Shown piece by piece: positions 1-10,419 of a stretch of DNA of 64,000 bases. Origin of the DNA: Trichobilharzia szidati (Eukaryota; Platyhelminthes; Trematoda; Strigeidida; Schistosomatidae); the NCBI GenBank assembly GCA_944472155.2, contig OX235273.1, forward strand, positions 82,206,793-82,270,792, in the 5' to 3' direction. The notes beneath the pieces are model-generated. The model did not search any database, had not been told where the DNA came from, and saw only the letters and a list, made by a program, of their open reading frames with translations. Made by a program: the position numbers and the translations under genes. The first letter of the stretch is position 1, and each line of letters begins with the position of its first letter.

Positions 1-2
1 AC

Positions 3-2654
3 AGTTTCGATACATGCATGCAAGAAGGTCAGGCATTACTAAGTGTTGGCCTTCCCTGTAATGGAGACATAGCTGCTAAACTTTCCTCCCTTGAAAGAGA
101 GAGAGCCTCCCTGATGCAGTTGTGTGAGGAAAGACGTGAAAAGCTAGAACAGTGTATGTGCCTTCAGTATTTTTACCGCGACGCTGGACAGTCGGAATCT
201 TGGATTGGTAAGCAAGAAGCCCTCTTAGAAATAAATGATGTGGGAGACTCACTCGATTCTGTCGAAGCACTTATAAGGAAACATGAAGACTTCGAAAAGT
301 CACTTTTAGCACAAGAAGAAAAGATACGACAACTTGATGAATTCGCTGCAAAATTAATCGAGTCAAACCACTATGCGGCTGCACAGGTTCATGAGATTCA
401 GGAAGGTCTTCAAAGTAGACGAAATGTATTAAAGGAGAAAGCTCAGAACCGCCGTCAGCGTCTTGAAGATTCCCACCGTTACCAAATGTTCGATAGAGAT
501 GCAGATGAAATGCAGTCGTGGATATCAGGAAAACTTAAAAATGCACTTGATGAAAGTTACAAAGACTCCACGAATTTGCAAACAAAGATGCAGAAGCACC
601 AGAATTTCGAGGCAGAAATACAAGCGAACCAATCCCGCGTCAAAGATATTAAAAAGACAGGTCAGGATTTGTTAAATGCAAACCACTACAACTCGCCAGA
701 AATAAAAGTAAAGATTGAACAGTTGGATGAAACTTGGTCTCATCTCGTAAATGCCATGGGAGACAAGAAGAAAAATTTAGATCAAGCAAGTAGTCAACAA
801 CAGTTCGCTCGTAACGTAGATGTCAAGTTATGGTTGAATTATGTTGAAGCTCAGATAGCCTCAGGGGATGTCGGTAGTGATCTAAACGGTGTGATGAACG
901 CACAAAAGCTGCACAACTTGCTTGAATCTGATGTAGCTACTCATCGTGAACGTATAGATGCATTCAAAGTCCAGGCTGACACGCTTGCTGCAGAAAGTCA
1001 TCTCGACGCTCCTATTATACAAGAAGAACAAAGACAGTTAGCCCAACGTTACCATGACCTGCAAATCCCTCTAAGTCAACGTCGTGAGAAGTTAAGAGAT
1101 GCCCTTCCCTCGGACACATCTTTGCAGCTTGAATATGGTGACTGTAGTGAGCTGATTAAGTTACTAGTCGATTGTTGTAAAGATTTTAAAGCACATTCGC
1201 TTAATCAAATCGAATCAGAAATGTGGCATCAGTTTGCTGAAAGCTTCACTACTGGCTCAGTAGCCACTCACAAAGATGCCTTCAGGTTATGGGTTAAAGA
1301 TAAGAACCCTGTTGTTGAAAACTACATTGGGTTTATAGAGTCATCCCGTGATCCGTTTGGTGTTCGTGCAAGGGTTGAATCATTTGTCACTGTTGTAAAT
1401 AGATCAGTGTCTAACAAATTCCAGCGACTTGTAAATAATGCTGAAAGGTTGTTAACAAATTTACCATGGCCTTATACATTTGAAAAAGTTAATTTCTTAC
1501 AGCCAGACCTTACTAATTTGGATGTAGCTAGGTTTGAAACTTCTGGAATTCCCGTTGGAACTAATACTCTTAACTATGATGATGTACGACAAGTTGATGG
1601 ATTTAAAAATGTTTCTTTGGATAATGTACTTAGTGTTTGTTTCAAGGATCCTAAAACAGAATTTCTACGTAATGAAGACAAGCAAATGTACGTGGAACAA
1701 GGTGAAAGTTCCTTTGAATTACAAGTTGGACTTCATGAACTGATGGGATATGGTTCAGGTAAACTGTTTCGGCGTGATTCTTATGGAAAACGAAATTTCC
1801 ACACGAAAACTACTGAATATGTCATAAATGGAGGTCCTGTAAAAGGTTGTTGTGAAGCAGGAGAAACGTATGACAGCAAGTTTTCAAACCTTTCATCTGC
1901 AATAGACAAGTGTCAAGCTGAGTGCGTTGGAATTTATTTATCTAATTTACCTCTTGTTCTGGAGCAGTTCGGTCTGAATACCAACTGTGCTCAAGGCAAT
2001 GTCTCAGATGCAGTCTATATTAATTGGTTGTCAATGATTCCTTCAGTTGTAACTTCCATGGAGTTTTATTCTCCAGCAGAAAATGCTGATGACATTGGAT
2101 CATGGTGTCAAGCACATTATTGTGCTTATTATGCGATTCTGCAAGTTTTGATTGGAGCTGACGATTCTATGGGACGTACGCATAAAGTAGTCGGTGAGGA
2201 CGATGCATCTGATTTGTGTATTTCCTTAGTTCCAAAAAGGCCTTTAACTGCGGCTCGTTCAGCAATTGGTGAATTCTTACGAAAATTACAATATTACAAA
2301 GGTAAAGCGAATGCTATGTATGGATATGCTTTCTCCCAACACTACAGTCAACTACTTCCAAAATATTTGACTGATTTGCTCTGGCATAAGTGGCTACGTG
2401 GATATCTTCTGATGCTGCAAACAAGATCTAAGTGGTTGGATATAAAGCACAACCTACAACCTGATGATCTCGTCTTAGTTAACAGTGCTGACACACAGAG
2501 AGGTCTCTGGCGAAAGGCTATAGTTAAGCAGATGTACTATGACCAAGATGGCCACGTCAGGACACTGTGTTTGAAAACTTCAGCTCAAGAAGTGGAACAA
2601 GATATAAGAAGCGTACGAAAGGTCAACGTGGTGATCGTTCGCGGGGAGTGTTAA
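3..2654 (+). CDS. Chimeric α-spectrin / dipeptidyl peptidase III / BEL-Pao integrase C-terminal reading frame (5' partial)
   Basis: One frame stays open from the window edge to TAA 2652-2654; the first ATG is at 18, but spectrin-like residues continue upstream of it, so the true start lies outside. Numbering from that ATG, residues ~50-360 form about three spectrin repeats with typical heptads and α-spectrin phrases (RYQMFDRDADEMQSWI; QQQFARNV..LWLNYVEAQ). Residues ~364-782 match the catalytic part of dipeptidyl peptidase III, a zinc exopeptidase of the cytosol: RDPFG, NLPWP.TFEK, NYDD.RQ..GFKNVSL, HELMGYGSGKL, ETYDSKFS. Residues ~783-873 resemble the domain after the BEL/Pao integrase core (YLTDLLWHKWLRGYL, PDDLVLV, GLWRKAIV). 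The family motif HELLGH reads HELMGY, and EECRAE reads DKCQAE, so two zinc ligands are replaced (Tyr578, Lys631); peptidase activity is unlikely. No introns are visible. The frame ends inside the LTR. I infer retro-captured host mRNAs joined within a BEL element; a decaying pseudogene is the alternative. Confidence 0.85.
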   Translation, partial: SFDTCMQEGQALLSVGLPCNGDIAAKLSSLERERASLMQLCEERREKLEQCMCLQYFYRDAGQSESWIGKQEALLEINDVGDSLDSVEALIRKHEDFEKSLLAQEEKIRQLDEFAAKLIESNHYAAAQVHEIQEGLQSRRNVLKEKAQNRRQRLEDSHRYQMFDRDADEMQSWISGKLKNALDESYKDSTNLQTKMQKHQNFEAEIQANQSRVKDIKKTGQDLLNANHYNSPEIKVKIEQLDETWSHLVNAMGDKKKNLDQASSQQQFARNVDVKLWLNYVEAQIASGDVGSDLNGVMNAQKLHNLLESDVATHRERIDAFKVQADTLAAESHLDAPIIQEEQRQLAQRYHDLQIPLSQRREKLRDALPSDTSLQLEYGDCSELIKLLVDCCKDFKAHSLNQIESEMWHQFAESFTTGSVATHKDAFRLWVKDKNPVVENYIGFIESSRDPFGVRARVESFVTVVNRSVSNKFQRLVNNAERLLTNLPWPYTFEKVNFLQPDLTNLDVARFETSGIPVGTNTLNYDDVRQVDGFKNVSLDNVLSVCFKDPKTEFLRNEDKQMYVEQGESSFELQVGLHELMGYGSGKLFRRDSYGKRNFHTKTTEYVINGGPVKGCCEAGETYDSKFSNLSSAIDKCQAECVGIYLSNLPLVLEQFGLNTNCAQGNVSDAVYINWLSMIPSVVTSMEFYSPAENADDIGSWCQAHYCAYYAILQVLIGADDSMGRTHKVVGEDDASDLCISLVPKRPLTAARSAIGEFLRKLQYYKGKANAMYGYAFSQHYSQLLPKYLTDLLWHKWLRGYLLMLQTRSKWLDIKHNLQPDDLVLVNSADTQRGLWRKAIVKQMYYDQDGHVRTLCLKTSAQEVEQDIRSVRKVNVVIVRGEC

Positions 2655-2960
2655 TCGCGATAGATAGATAGACTGTATGATAAACAGCCAATCAATATTA
2701 TGTGACCTTTTTTGTCGCGATTATTGGTCGATTTATTGTAACTCTCACCACGTGATGACCTTGAATGTTCTTTTTTGTCTGTCACTTTACTTGTATATAC
2801 ATGTAATTAACTGACTGTTCATTTTGTCCGTACCTTCAATACTGTCCGAAACAGATAAAGTTAAAGTCAAGTTATTCTGTTTTAACTATTGCTAAGCCCA
2901 GACTCTGTGTTGTCAGTATTGAGGGAGGACTAAATCTGTAGGATAAAAAATAATCCTACA
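2649..2960 (+). repeat. BEL/Pao-type 3' LTR
   Basis: It begins TGTTAATCGCG directly after a purine tract (GCGGGGAG, the likely polypurine tract) and ends ATAATCCTACA, giving TG...CA termini over 312 bp. The chimeric frame stops six bases inside it. Immediately after it, at 2961, an unrelated Gypsy RNase H frame starts mid-domain, as expected at an insertion junction. The matching 5' LTR would lie left of the window, so its boundaries rest on terminal dinucleotides and context only. Confidence 0.7.
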
Positions 2961-4634
2961 GTACTCAGAGAGGGTGACGGAGTCGTCGAGTACGCCAGCC
3001 GTGTTTTAACACACACAGAACAGAAGTATTCAACAATCGAGAAGGAGTGTTTGGCGATTGTGTGGGCGCTAGACAAATGGAGACCCTATTTACTGGGTCA
3101 ACGCTTCCACGTAGAGACTGATCATAAGCCGTTGCAGTGGCTGAGAACCGCCAAAGACCCACGTGGGAAGTTGTCACGATGGATGCCGCGCCTGCAAGAT
3201 TACGATTTCACGATCTCTCACGTTCCAGGAGAAGAGAATGTGTTACCGGATATTTTATCTAGAACAGAAGAGGTAGAGCTACCGGAAATAGCATATGGTG
3301 TAAATGCCTTAGAGCAGGACCCAGCAAGACTTGTCTAGATTCAAAGATCAGACGACACCTTGAAAACTGTCACACAAGTGATAACCAACGAAAAAAGGTG
3401 AATCGGCCCACAGCAAACCGTGAGCTAAATCTCCTACTCAAACTAAAAGACCGGCTAAGCTTGAATGCCTGCGGAATGTTGACGTGGCGGGAAGATGATG
3501 GAAGCCGCTTAGCAGTAATACCTCAGTGTCTGCGCCAAGAGATGATACAGGAATGCCACCAACTAGCTCACACAGGTGTTGCCAGAACGAACGATCTCCT
3601 GCGAAAGAGCATGTACTGGCCAGGTATGAGAGAAGACGTTGAGAAGTACGCAACAGCGTGTGCGCAATGTCAGCTGATGAAAGGTGATCAGTACATACGA
3701 CCATCACCGCAGTCAATCCTAGTGACAGCAGTAGGCGACCCGTAGTCAGTAGATGTAATGGGACCTTTTCCACAAACGTCCAATGGCAATCAATATCTTC
3801 TGGTCATGACAGAACATGCCACACGATGGCTAGACGCAGTCGGGATCCCTGATCAACGCGCAAAAACGGTCACAGAAGCAGTGGTGCGACATATCGTTGC
3901 AAATCACGGTGTGTCAAAGCGATATTGACAGACCAAGGTCCGTGTTTTGAAAGCGAAGAGTTTAAAGTCCAGCTGCAAGAGTTAGGTATCAAGAAAATTA
4001 GAACAACGCCATATCATCCACAAAAAACGGACTGACGGAGAGAAATAACCGCACCCTGAAAGAGTGGCTGGCCACAAAGGGCGGTAACTGGGAGACAGAG
4101 CTTCCACTGATTCTGCTAGCACATCGTGCGTCCGCGCAAGAAACGACGAAGAAAGCACCGTTTCAGTTGATGTATGGGAGGAAACCACGACTACCGGTAC
4201 ATAACAAGACGTGGCCCCTCCATCAGCATTGGAGTATGACGAGATGGCGGACGGAGCGGAAAGAAGCCATCAACAACGTAAAACGAAAGCAGAAAGTGGA
4301 CGCTGTGAAAGCCAAACTGAGGGTAAAGGAGAAGTACCCCGCATTCGAGATCGGAGATCAAGTCAAATGTAGAGATAGGCGAAACACTGGCGGATACGCG
4401 CCAGGGTCGCGGAAACTGCTACCAAAGTGGGATGGACCATACACGGTCACCGCGAGACGGGGGCACATATATACCATCAAAAATGCAAAGAGAGAGAAGC
4501 GGGTGAACATCAGCGAGCTCCAGAAATGGATAGAGCCAGACAAGCCAACGATGACGCCAGCACCAAGAAGATCAAGCCGACTTCAGTCCAAACTATTTGG
4601 CGGGGGGACGAGTGTGGTGAGAGCTGTCTACTAG
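2961..4634 (+). pseudogene. Gypsy pol relic: RNase H, integrase zinc domain, core and C-terminus
   Basis: The frame runs from 2961 into VEYASRVLTHTEQKYSTIEK and TDHKPLQWL (RNase H), then after a stop and frame changes into an integrase zinc-binding region (HQLAHTGVARTNDLLRK..YWPGM, CAQCQLMKG). A broken core follows (DVMGPFPQTSNG, LTDQGPCFESEEF, TPYHPQ), then a C-terminal tail with GPYTV at 4167-4634. Stops and shifts near 3337, 3744, 3920 and 4030 make it inactive. The 5' half (Gag, protease, RT) is missing because the BEL element abuts here; it may continue left of that element, outside the window. It belongs with the LTR that overlaps its end. Confidence 0.85.
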
Positions 4635-4953
4635 CCAACTGGTTGACAGTAATTGAGGTCAATGTTTATGTATCAAATATTAGTCATGTTGTGGTGAGAG
4701 ATGGTTGCTAGCCAAATTGGTTGACAGTAATTGAGGTCAAAGGTCAAGATGGACAGGCGGATACAGTTAACATATAGATGAACTGACACAGCCACAAGAG
4801 ATGCAAGGTTAACTTTGTGTGAGAAACAACCAATCAACAGACTGTATTTTTTACTAACATTAACCTACAATAATACACATCAAAATCTATAAATACGTGT
4901 TGATTTTCCGTAATAAACGTTCTGTTGCCTGGCCCTTGTCTTCCGTTGTTACA
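4613..4953 (+). repeat. 3' LTR of the truncated Gypsy element (family G1)
   Basis: It starts TGTGGTGAGAGCTGTC after a G-rich tract (GGCGGGGGGACGAG, the probable polypurine tract) and ends CCGTTGTTACA. Diverged relatives stand alone at 35000-35325 and, reversed, at 44001-44337; these share both ends and the phrase CTAGCCCTTGTCTTC or close variants. This copy contains a duplicated start: a second TGTGGTGAG begins 77 bases later at 4690. Confidence 0.75.
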
Positions 4954-7345
4954 GTATTAATATTCACTAATGGATCGTAATGACTTCGCATATTAACACT
5001 TCTTCGAGAGACGTAGGGTCCATTACGGAAACTTTGGGGGAGGCTACGGGTCCACTGAGGAATTGCCTCCCAATCTGGGGGCATTTTGTCCCACATTCTG
5101 TGATGCACCCTAAGTGGTTTTGCTCCAAATCTTTTGCGGTGAGACAAAGGTATTTGCTAGCTGAGTCGTTATAAATGCGGGAGACAGTCTGTGAAGTTTC
5201 TGAGCGCGCCAGCCGAGGGTCTCACCCCGGACCACGAGAGTGTTCGGTGAATATTCCACTAGTGAACCATTGATGCAGTCAGTTATGCTGCATGTCGCCT
5301 TCTCACTAAATAAATTGAATTCAGTATGCTCGTAAGTTGCATGTGAATCGCGCATAATGAACTACTAAAAGTTTAAAGAATACTATCAGTTGTTTTCCTA
5401 CTGGTTAGCTCCTTCATTTCGCATGGAGTCATAGGTGTGCTCTGTTGAAAATGATCAAACTAAAATATAACAAATGTTCATTATCGCTTAATATTCAGTC
5501 GTCCTTAACGACGAAAACTACCCACCAAAATCACTCAAATTCCTACATAATTAAACAGCGGTTCTCGAAGGTCTCCGTTTACTACATACTATCAGGTAAT
5601 ATCGGTTAAGAACAGTTTTAAATCGTTGAAAGCCGGATAAATAGGTGACCAGTATCCGATGACTCTGAGGATCTCCCAGAATTAATTAATCAAAAGCCAT
5701 CCAGTTAGGTTGTTATTTCAGCACATGCATAAGCCGTAACTTCACGGCTAAAAGTGATAGTTAGCCTGTTCCAGCAACCCATTCCTAATTGGTTCTGAGT
5801 TTAGTGTCCACCTGAGTATACTTTGCAGTTCATCGTGACCTCTGAGGTCTTCGAAGTGCTGGCAACTGCATTTTACTTGGATCTTTCATACTTTTGTCTC
5901 TGTAAAAGAATGACTATGAGCAAATTGTGCTGAAACCGTCGCTGGTATCATCAAGACCTCGTTTCCTGATGTTTTTATGTGTCGTGACCATGGCAGTCCT
6001 CTGACGCTCACCCTGTATATCACTGTGGCCGTTTTCTCTTTAATTACCCCCGTTGCTCGTTCGGGTTCAGCAGTTCAGAAATCATGAACCCATACCGATT
6101 CATCAACGGGGAAATGTCTGAGTTTCGCCTTATAAGGTTTACTGCATTGTTCCTATTTCTGAATCAGCAGGAGAACGTACACCACAAATGAAAATTAAGC
6201 AGTTAACTGATCCTAAGTAACTCAACCTAACTGGAAGTTTTCACGTGAACCGTTAACCCTACGAGCAAAGGTAAGAAAATTATTACCTTATTCCTGACAC
6301 AGATTTAAGCAGGCACCATGATAGTGAATTTGAGGAAAAAGCATGTTTGAATTAAGGATGTATGTTTCTGGTAACGCACACGTCAACTCTCTGAACCACT
6401 AAGAAACAGTGACTTGACTTCAGTTCGTAAACTTTGGGTTTTGTTGTTTGGGCTAATAGCGACGTAATTTTTCACCTAGTTCAGTGTCATGCTTTACCGA
6501 TCCTGGCCGCGTTTGACATCCCTATTCCGCATCCCACATTCAAAACGATGTAGCCAAGGTCAAGCAAATGGAAGAGGTGGCTTTCCCTATATCATTCTCG
6601 TGGATGGTGACTGCTACTTGTTGTTTGAGTGTCTGCGTCACCTCAATTCTTTCTCACTTCACTTGAGGTCCTGTATTAGCTGCCCGCCTCTTCTACCAAA
6701 ATGTTGGTTTTCGCCTGTGAACTTTACTTTATTATAACACTAGACATGAATTGTCAGCGAAGTCTACACCTTATAGGTTATGTTTGTCTTGCCTCACAGC
6801 CTACCGCATGATTTAGCTCACCATCATCATCCTGTTTTCACTTGAAAGGCTTCGTTGAGTTTCCGGTTGTGGATCACTTGACATATGGCGTTGTCATGTG
6901 GTTGTTGAATGAAGTTGGTGAAGGTCTCGGAATCACCGCAGTGGTTTCGAAACCACTTGTGTAGGGCATGGTAAGTTAGGTGGCTATCCATTGTCTAAGC
7001 TATATTCTTGTTCAATATCAGGTTGGCTACGTAGCGTGCAGGGTTTGGTCGCCCAAGACGATGCAACGCATGACCAATAGAAAAACCTTTTTCTCTCACT
7101 TAGTTGCGTTATGATTGGTTGTAAACACAATCATTCATCTTAGGTCTTCGTTCTTGCTAGCACGCGGTACTTGTGTGGTCACCTTGCTAACGTGCGATTT
7201 GCTCTCCGATTGTGATTACATAAGTGGTGCATCTGCCGACGAAAACTTTCTTCTTTTAAGTCTCGACTCACCACAGCTTCCAATAACACATTTCCTGTGA
7301 AGTGGACAGCATGTAACAAGATTGTTGATTAACTAGCTGAAGCCA
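4954..7345. other. Gene-free stretch
   Basis: I recognise no protein family, RNA gene or known repeat here. Short open frames (for example 6489-6737) have no recognisable domains and look random. The end, about 7020-7345, lies just upstream of a Gag-like frame and could hold the leader or LTR of that old Gypsy element, but I cannot define its ends. Confidence 0.4.
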
Positions 7346-8880
7346 TGGATTAAGCGTTTCAGTCAAACCAGCCTGCGTCGCGTTATAACCATCCACTGCC
7401 ATTTAAACTGGAGGTTCGAGATAACTTCGATCTGTGCTCAGACAAGCTGCGTCGATACGTAGATCTGATGAACGTGCCTAAACGATCCCTGGAAATGCAC
7501 ATAACTGCTTTGAATTATGTGCATGTGCTGTTGAGTACTCTTCTGAGTACAATAAGAGCACGGACATTGCCACGAGTAATTCATATAGAGGCGCTAAAAA
7601 CAACTCAGCGAGTGCAGCCAGAAACAAATCGAATTCATCAACCAGTTCATCTTGCGTCTCCGGAAGCTAGCTCGTCAAGATATGCAGGATAAGCCCTATT
7701 TGAAGTTGAAGAAGCTATTTTAGCCAGTTTTTGAGGGGTATCGAATTCCGTTATAAGAAAGAATTCAACTCGCACATCGCAGCATACATAGGAGGAGCCG
7801 AGAACAGGGAACAATTTCCGGAAGGCCTGAAAGAAGCAGGAGCCATATACCAACAAGTCAACGCAATGAGATATCGGCACAGGAAAGCAAAATACTCACA
7901 GAAACAAATATCACAATGAAAACGACGTCCACAGTCACAATCTACTTCAAGAAACGACTACTACTACTGCAGATAGTTCGGTAAGTCTGCTAGCACTTAT
8001 GGGCACAACATAGGTGAGCTACATGCCGATATAATCTGTATATCTACTGTTAACCTAATTGGCGTCACTTCCTCCCCAATAGTTGCAGGATTTATAGGTA
8101 ACAGAAGTGTGTGATGTTAGTTGACTCAGGCTCACAATAGGGACTCGCAAGTTGCGGCTTACGATAGCCAATGGAGATTGCATGCAATCCCAGGGAGTAG
8201 TCCTACTACCTATAAAATTAGAGACACTGTCGCTTCAGCACGCTTTCACTGTGTCTACCCAGGTGCTGTGGCAAGTAATCCTAGGAGTTGACCTCTTGGG
8301 AAAGCCGTCCAGAATAACAGATTGTTACCAGAAGACTCTTATATTGAGTACCAGCTTCAATGCATTTATTATAGGGAACAATATAGAGCCCGGCAAGTCC
8401 GGCGTGTAGAGCGATGTTATGAAACAGAAACTAAGAATTTTGATTTATTCCCGGAACCCTCGGAAACGGCAACCAATTTCGATAAAGGGCTTGACAATTA
8501 TATGGACTGTTTTGACTGGGACGGAGAAACACCGGGGGAACAAAACTGATCTAACACCAAATACATACAGGTAACGCTCCACCTCGTATACAACCTGCAC
8601 GGCGAGTACCTGCACATTATAAGGAGGAGATGAATAAGTTAGTTGATGAACCGTTAGAGAAGAATGTCATCAAACCCGCTGTATCTCCATGGGCTTCCCC
8701 AGTAGTTTAAGTTAAAAAATCGAATGGAACACTTTGGTTATGTGTAGATTATCGCAAGTTGAACCAGTTAACTAGACAAGATTGTTTCCCCTCCCACGTA
8801 TAGACGACACTTTTGACGCACCAGGGGGATCGAATCGGCTTACTACATTAGATTTAGCATCAGGATACTGGCCAGTGGAA
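7346..8880 (+). pseudogene. Old Gypsy relic: Gag start, protease and RT start, interrupted by element 1
   Basis: From ATG 7346 a broken frame resembles a Gypsy Gag start (FKLEVRDNFDLCSDKLRRYV). Around 8150-8310 lies a protease C-terminal part (LTIANGDCMQSQGVVLLPI, then VILGVDLL). At about 8560-8880, in another frame, is an RT beginning (PAHYKEEMNKLV, WASPVV, GTLWLCVDYRKLNQ, TLDLASGYW). Several stops and shifts show it is dead. The sequence breaks at 8880, exactly where the LTR of element 1 begins. The remainder of this RT is not found, because the far end of the element 1 array shows the same 5' flank again in reverse. Confidence 0.75.
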
Positions 8881-9068
8881 TGTGGTGATTGACAATTTCT
8901 ATCTCTGTAATGTTTAAAGGATTGCTGTTGTTTGTTAACATATTTATTATATGATTTGAACAATAATTCCGCCAAATACAAATTCCTAAATCCATGCCTC
9001 TCTGTGTTTTGGTTGAGTTCCTGTAATTCGGTCATTGCGAAATACTACTATTACAAATAATTATCACA
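8881..9068 (+). repeat. Element 1 LTR, unit A 5' (outer left)
   Basis: 188 bp, TGTGGTGATTG...TTATCACA. Together with the mirror copy at 26532-26719 it keeps the normal TG start; it joins old Gypsy RT sequence at 8880. Confidence 0.8.
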
Positions 9069-9168
9069 TTTTGGCGTCGCTATGGTATTAAATAATCTTG
9101 GAAAGTTTCCTATGAATGGTTCACCGCGGGAAATCTCCGATTATCTGGAATGTCTCTACTCATGATGT

Positions 9169-10419
9169 ATGTCGAAGAATGTTCGCGATGACAAAACTTC
9201 AGCCGATTTTATTACTGCTGTTGGACTGGATGCGTACAGCCTAGTGAAAACTCTGTCATTTCCAGATAAACCAATTTCTCTGTCATATGATAAACTTCGT
9301 GAGCTTCAAACAAATCACTTCCACATAACAACTTTCGAAACACGAGAGAGGGCTCGGTTCAATAAACTTGTTTGTGCTCCCAACCAGAAGATTAGAGACT
9401 TTATTCTTCAGCTTCAGATACAAGCTTCAAAGTGCAACTTTGGAGATCAGCTCCATACTCAATTACGTGATCGTCTAATTGTTGGAATCAATATTCCCAA
9501 GTTAGAGAAAGAGTTGGTTCAGATTCCTTCCTGCACCTTTCAAACTGCCAAAGATTTATGTATTACATATGAAGATGTCAACAGTGACTACCCAGGTACC
9601 ACTACGTCAGAGTCTGATGTCATGCTGTCCAAAGTTGATAATAAAAGTGTTCATAGAAAGAAATCCAAACTGTCGTCCACATGTAATGGAATGCAGACAG
9701 AAAGCAAGAACATGAAACCGTGTTTTTCCTGTGGAAAAATTCATCTACGAAGCACTTACCGTTTTCGGGGTGCTAAGTGCCATAAATGTGGTAAAATTGG
9801 GCACATCAAGTCTGTTTGCAGAAGCTCACATACTTATGCTACTCAGAATTCTCATAATTCTCCCAAACTGTCTGGTAAAATGAAGTCAATGTCTCTTTCA
9901 ACTTTTCACAATACTCAATCTCATCTAATGAGAACCTTCACTACAAGTTCAGGCAAGTCTCACTGTTTTATAATTGATACTGGGAGTACTGAATCTATAA
10001 TTTCTAAGAAAGATTTACTATCGCTTTGTAACCATGCCCAGGTAGACCCTACTACTAGTTCGATTACAAGCATAACTGGTCATAAACTACCTCTTATTGG
10101 TGCAACTAACGGTGGTTTGAAGTCAGACAGTGGCAATTATGTGAATATCCACTTTCTTGTTAGTGAATATGGTCCATCTTTATTGGGATTGAAAGCACTT
10201 AGATTGTTGAATGTCGAAATCTCACATTGCGTTCAGTTGTTTGGTGAATCTTTGATCAGCGAATTAGTTCTCCAATGTTCAAAATGTGTAGGTGGCATGA
10301 AGATTCAGCCCATCCATCTTGAAATAGAGGGTGATCATACTTTTCTAAAGCACCGATTAATTCCATATGGTTTGCGAGATGCAGTTAAGAAAGAGTTAGA
10401 CAAGTTGGTTGCCAGTTGA
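9169..10419 (+). CDS. Gag-protease of element 1, unit A
   Basis: This encodes the nucleocapsid and aspartic protease of a Gypsy retrotransposon, 416 codons from ATG 9169. The original start was probably ATG 9082 in the same frame, because residues GKFPMNGSPREISDYLECLY precede an in-frame TGA at 9163. A Cys-rich knuckle (Cys185, Cys188, His192, Cys204) overlaps a standard CCHC knuckle at Cys204, Cys207, His212, Cys217. The protease motif DTGS is at 270-273, and a later LLGLKAL resembles the second protease motif. The frame ends 10417-10419 while RT restarts in another frame at 10409. Units B and C carry the same stop and shift. It differs from them at Arg63, Ser301 and Gly315. Confidence 0.8.
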   Translation: MSKNVRDDKTSADFITAVGLDAYSLVKTLSFPDKPISLSYDKLRELQTNHFHITTFETRERARFNKLVCAPNQKIRDFILQLQIQASKCNFGDQLHTQLRDRLIVGINIPKLEKELVQIPSCTFQTAKDLCITYEDVNSDYPGTTTSESDVMLSKVDNKSVHRKKSKLSSTCNGMQTESKNMKPCFSCGKIHLRSTYRFRGAKCHKCGKIGHIKSVCRSSHTYATQNSHNSPKLSGKMKSMSLSTFHNTQSHLMRTFTTSSGKSHCFIIDTGSTESIISKKDLLSLCNHAQVDPTTSSITSITGHKLPLIGATNGGLKSDSGNYVNIHFLVSEYGPSLLGLKALRLLNVEISHCVQLFGESLISELVLQCSKCVGGMKIQPIHLEIEGDHTFLKHRLIPYGLRDAVKKELDKLVAS

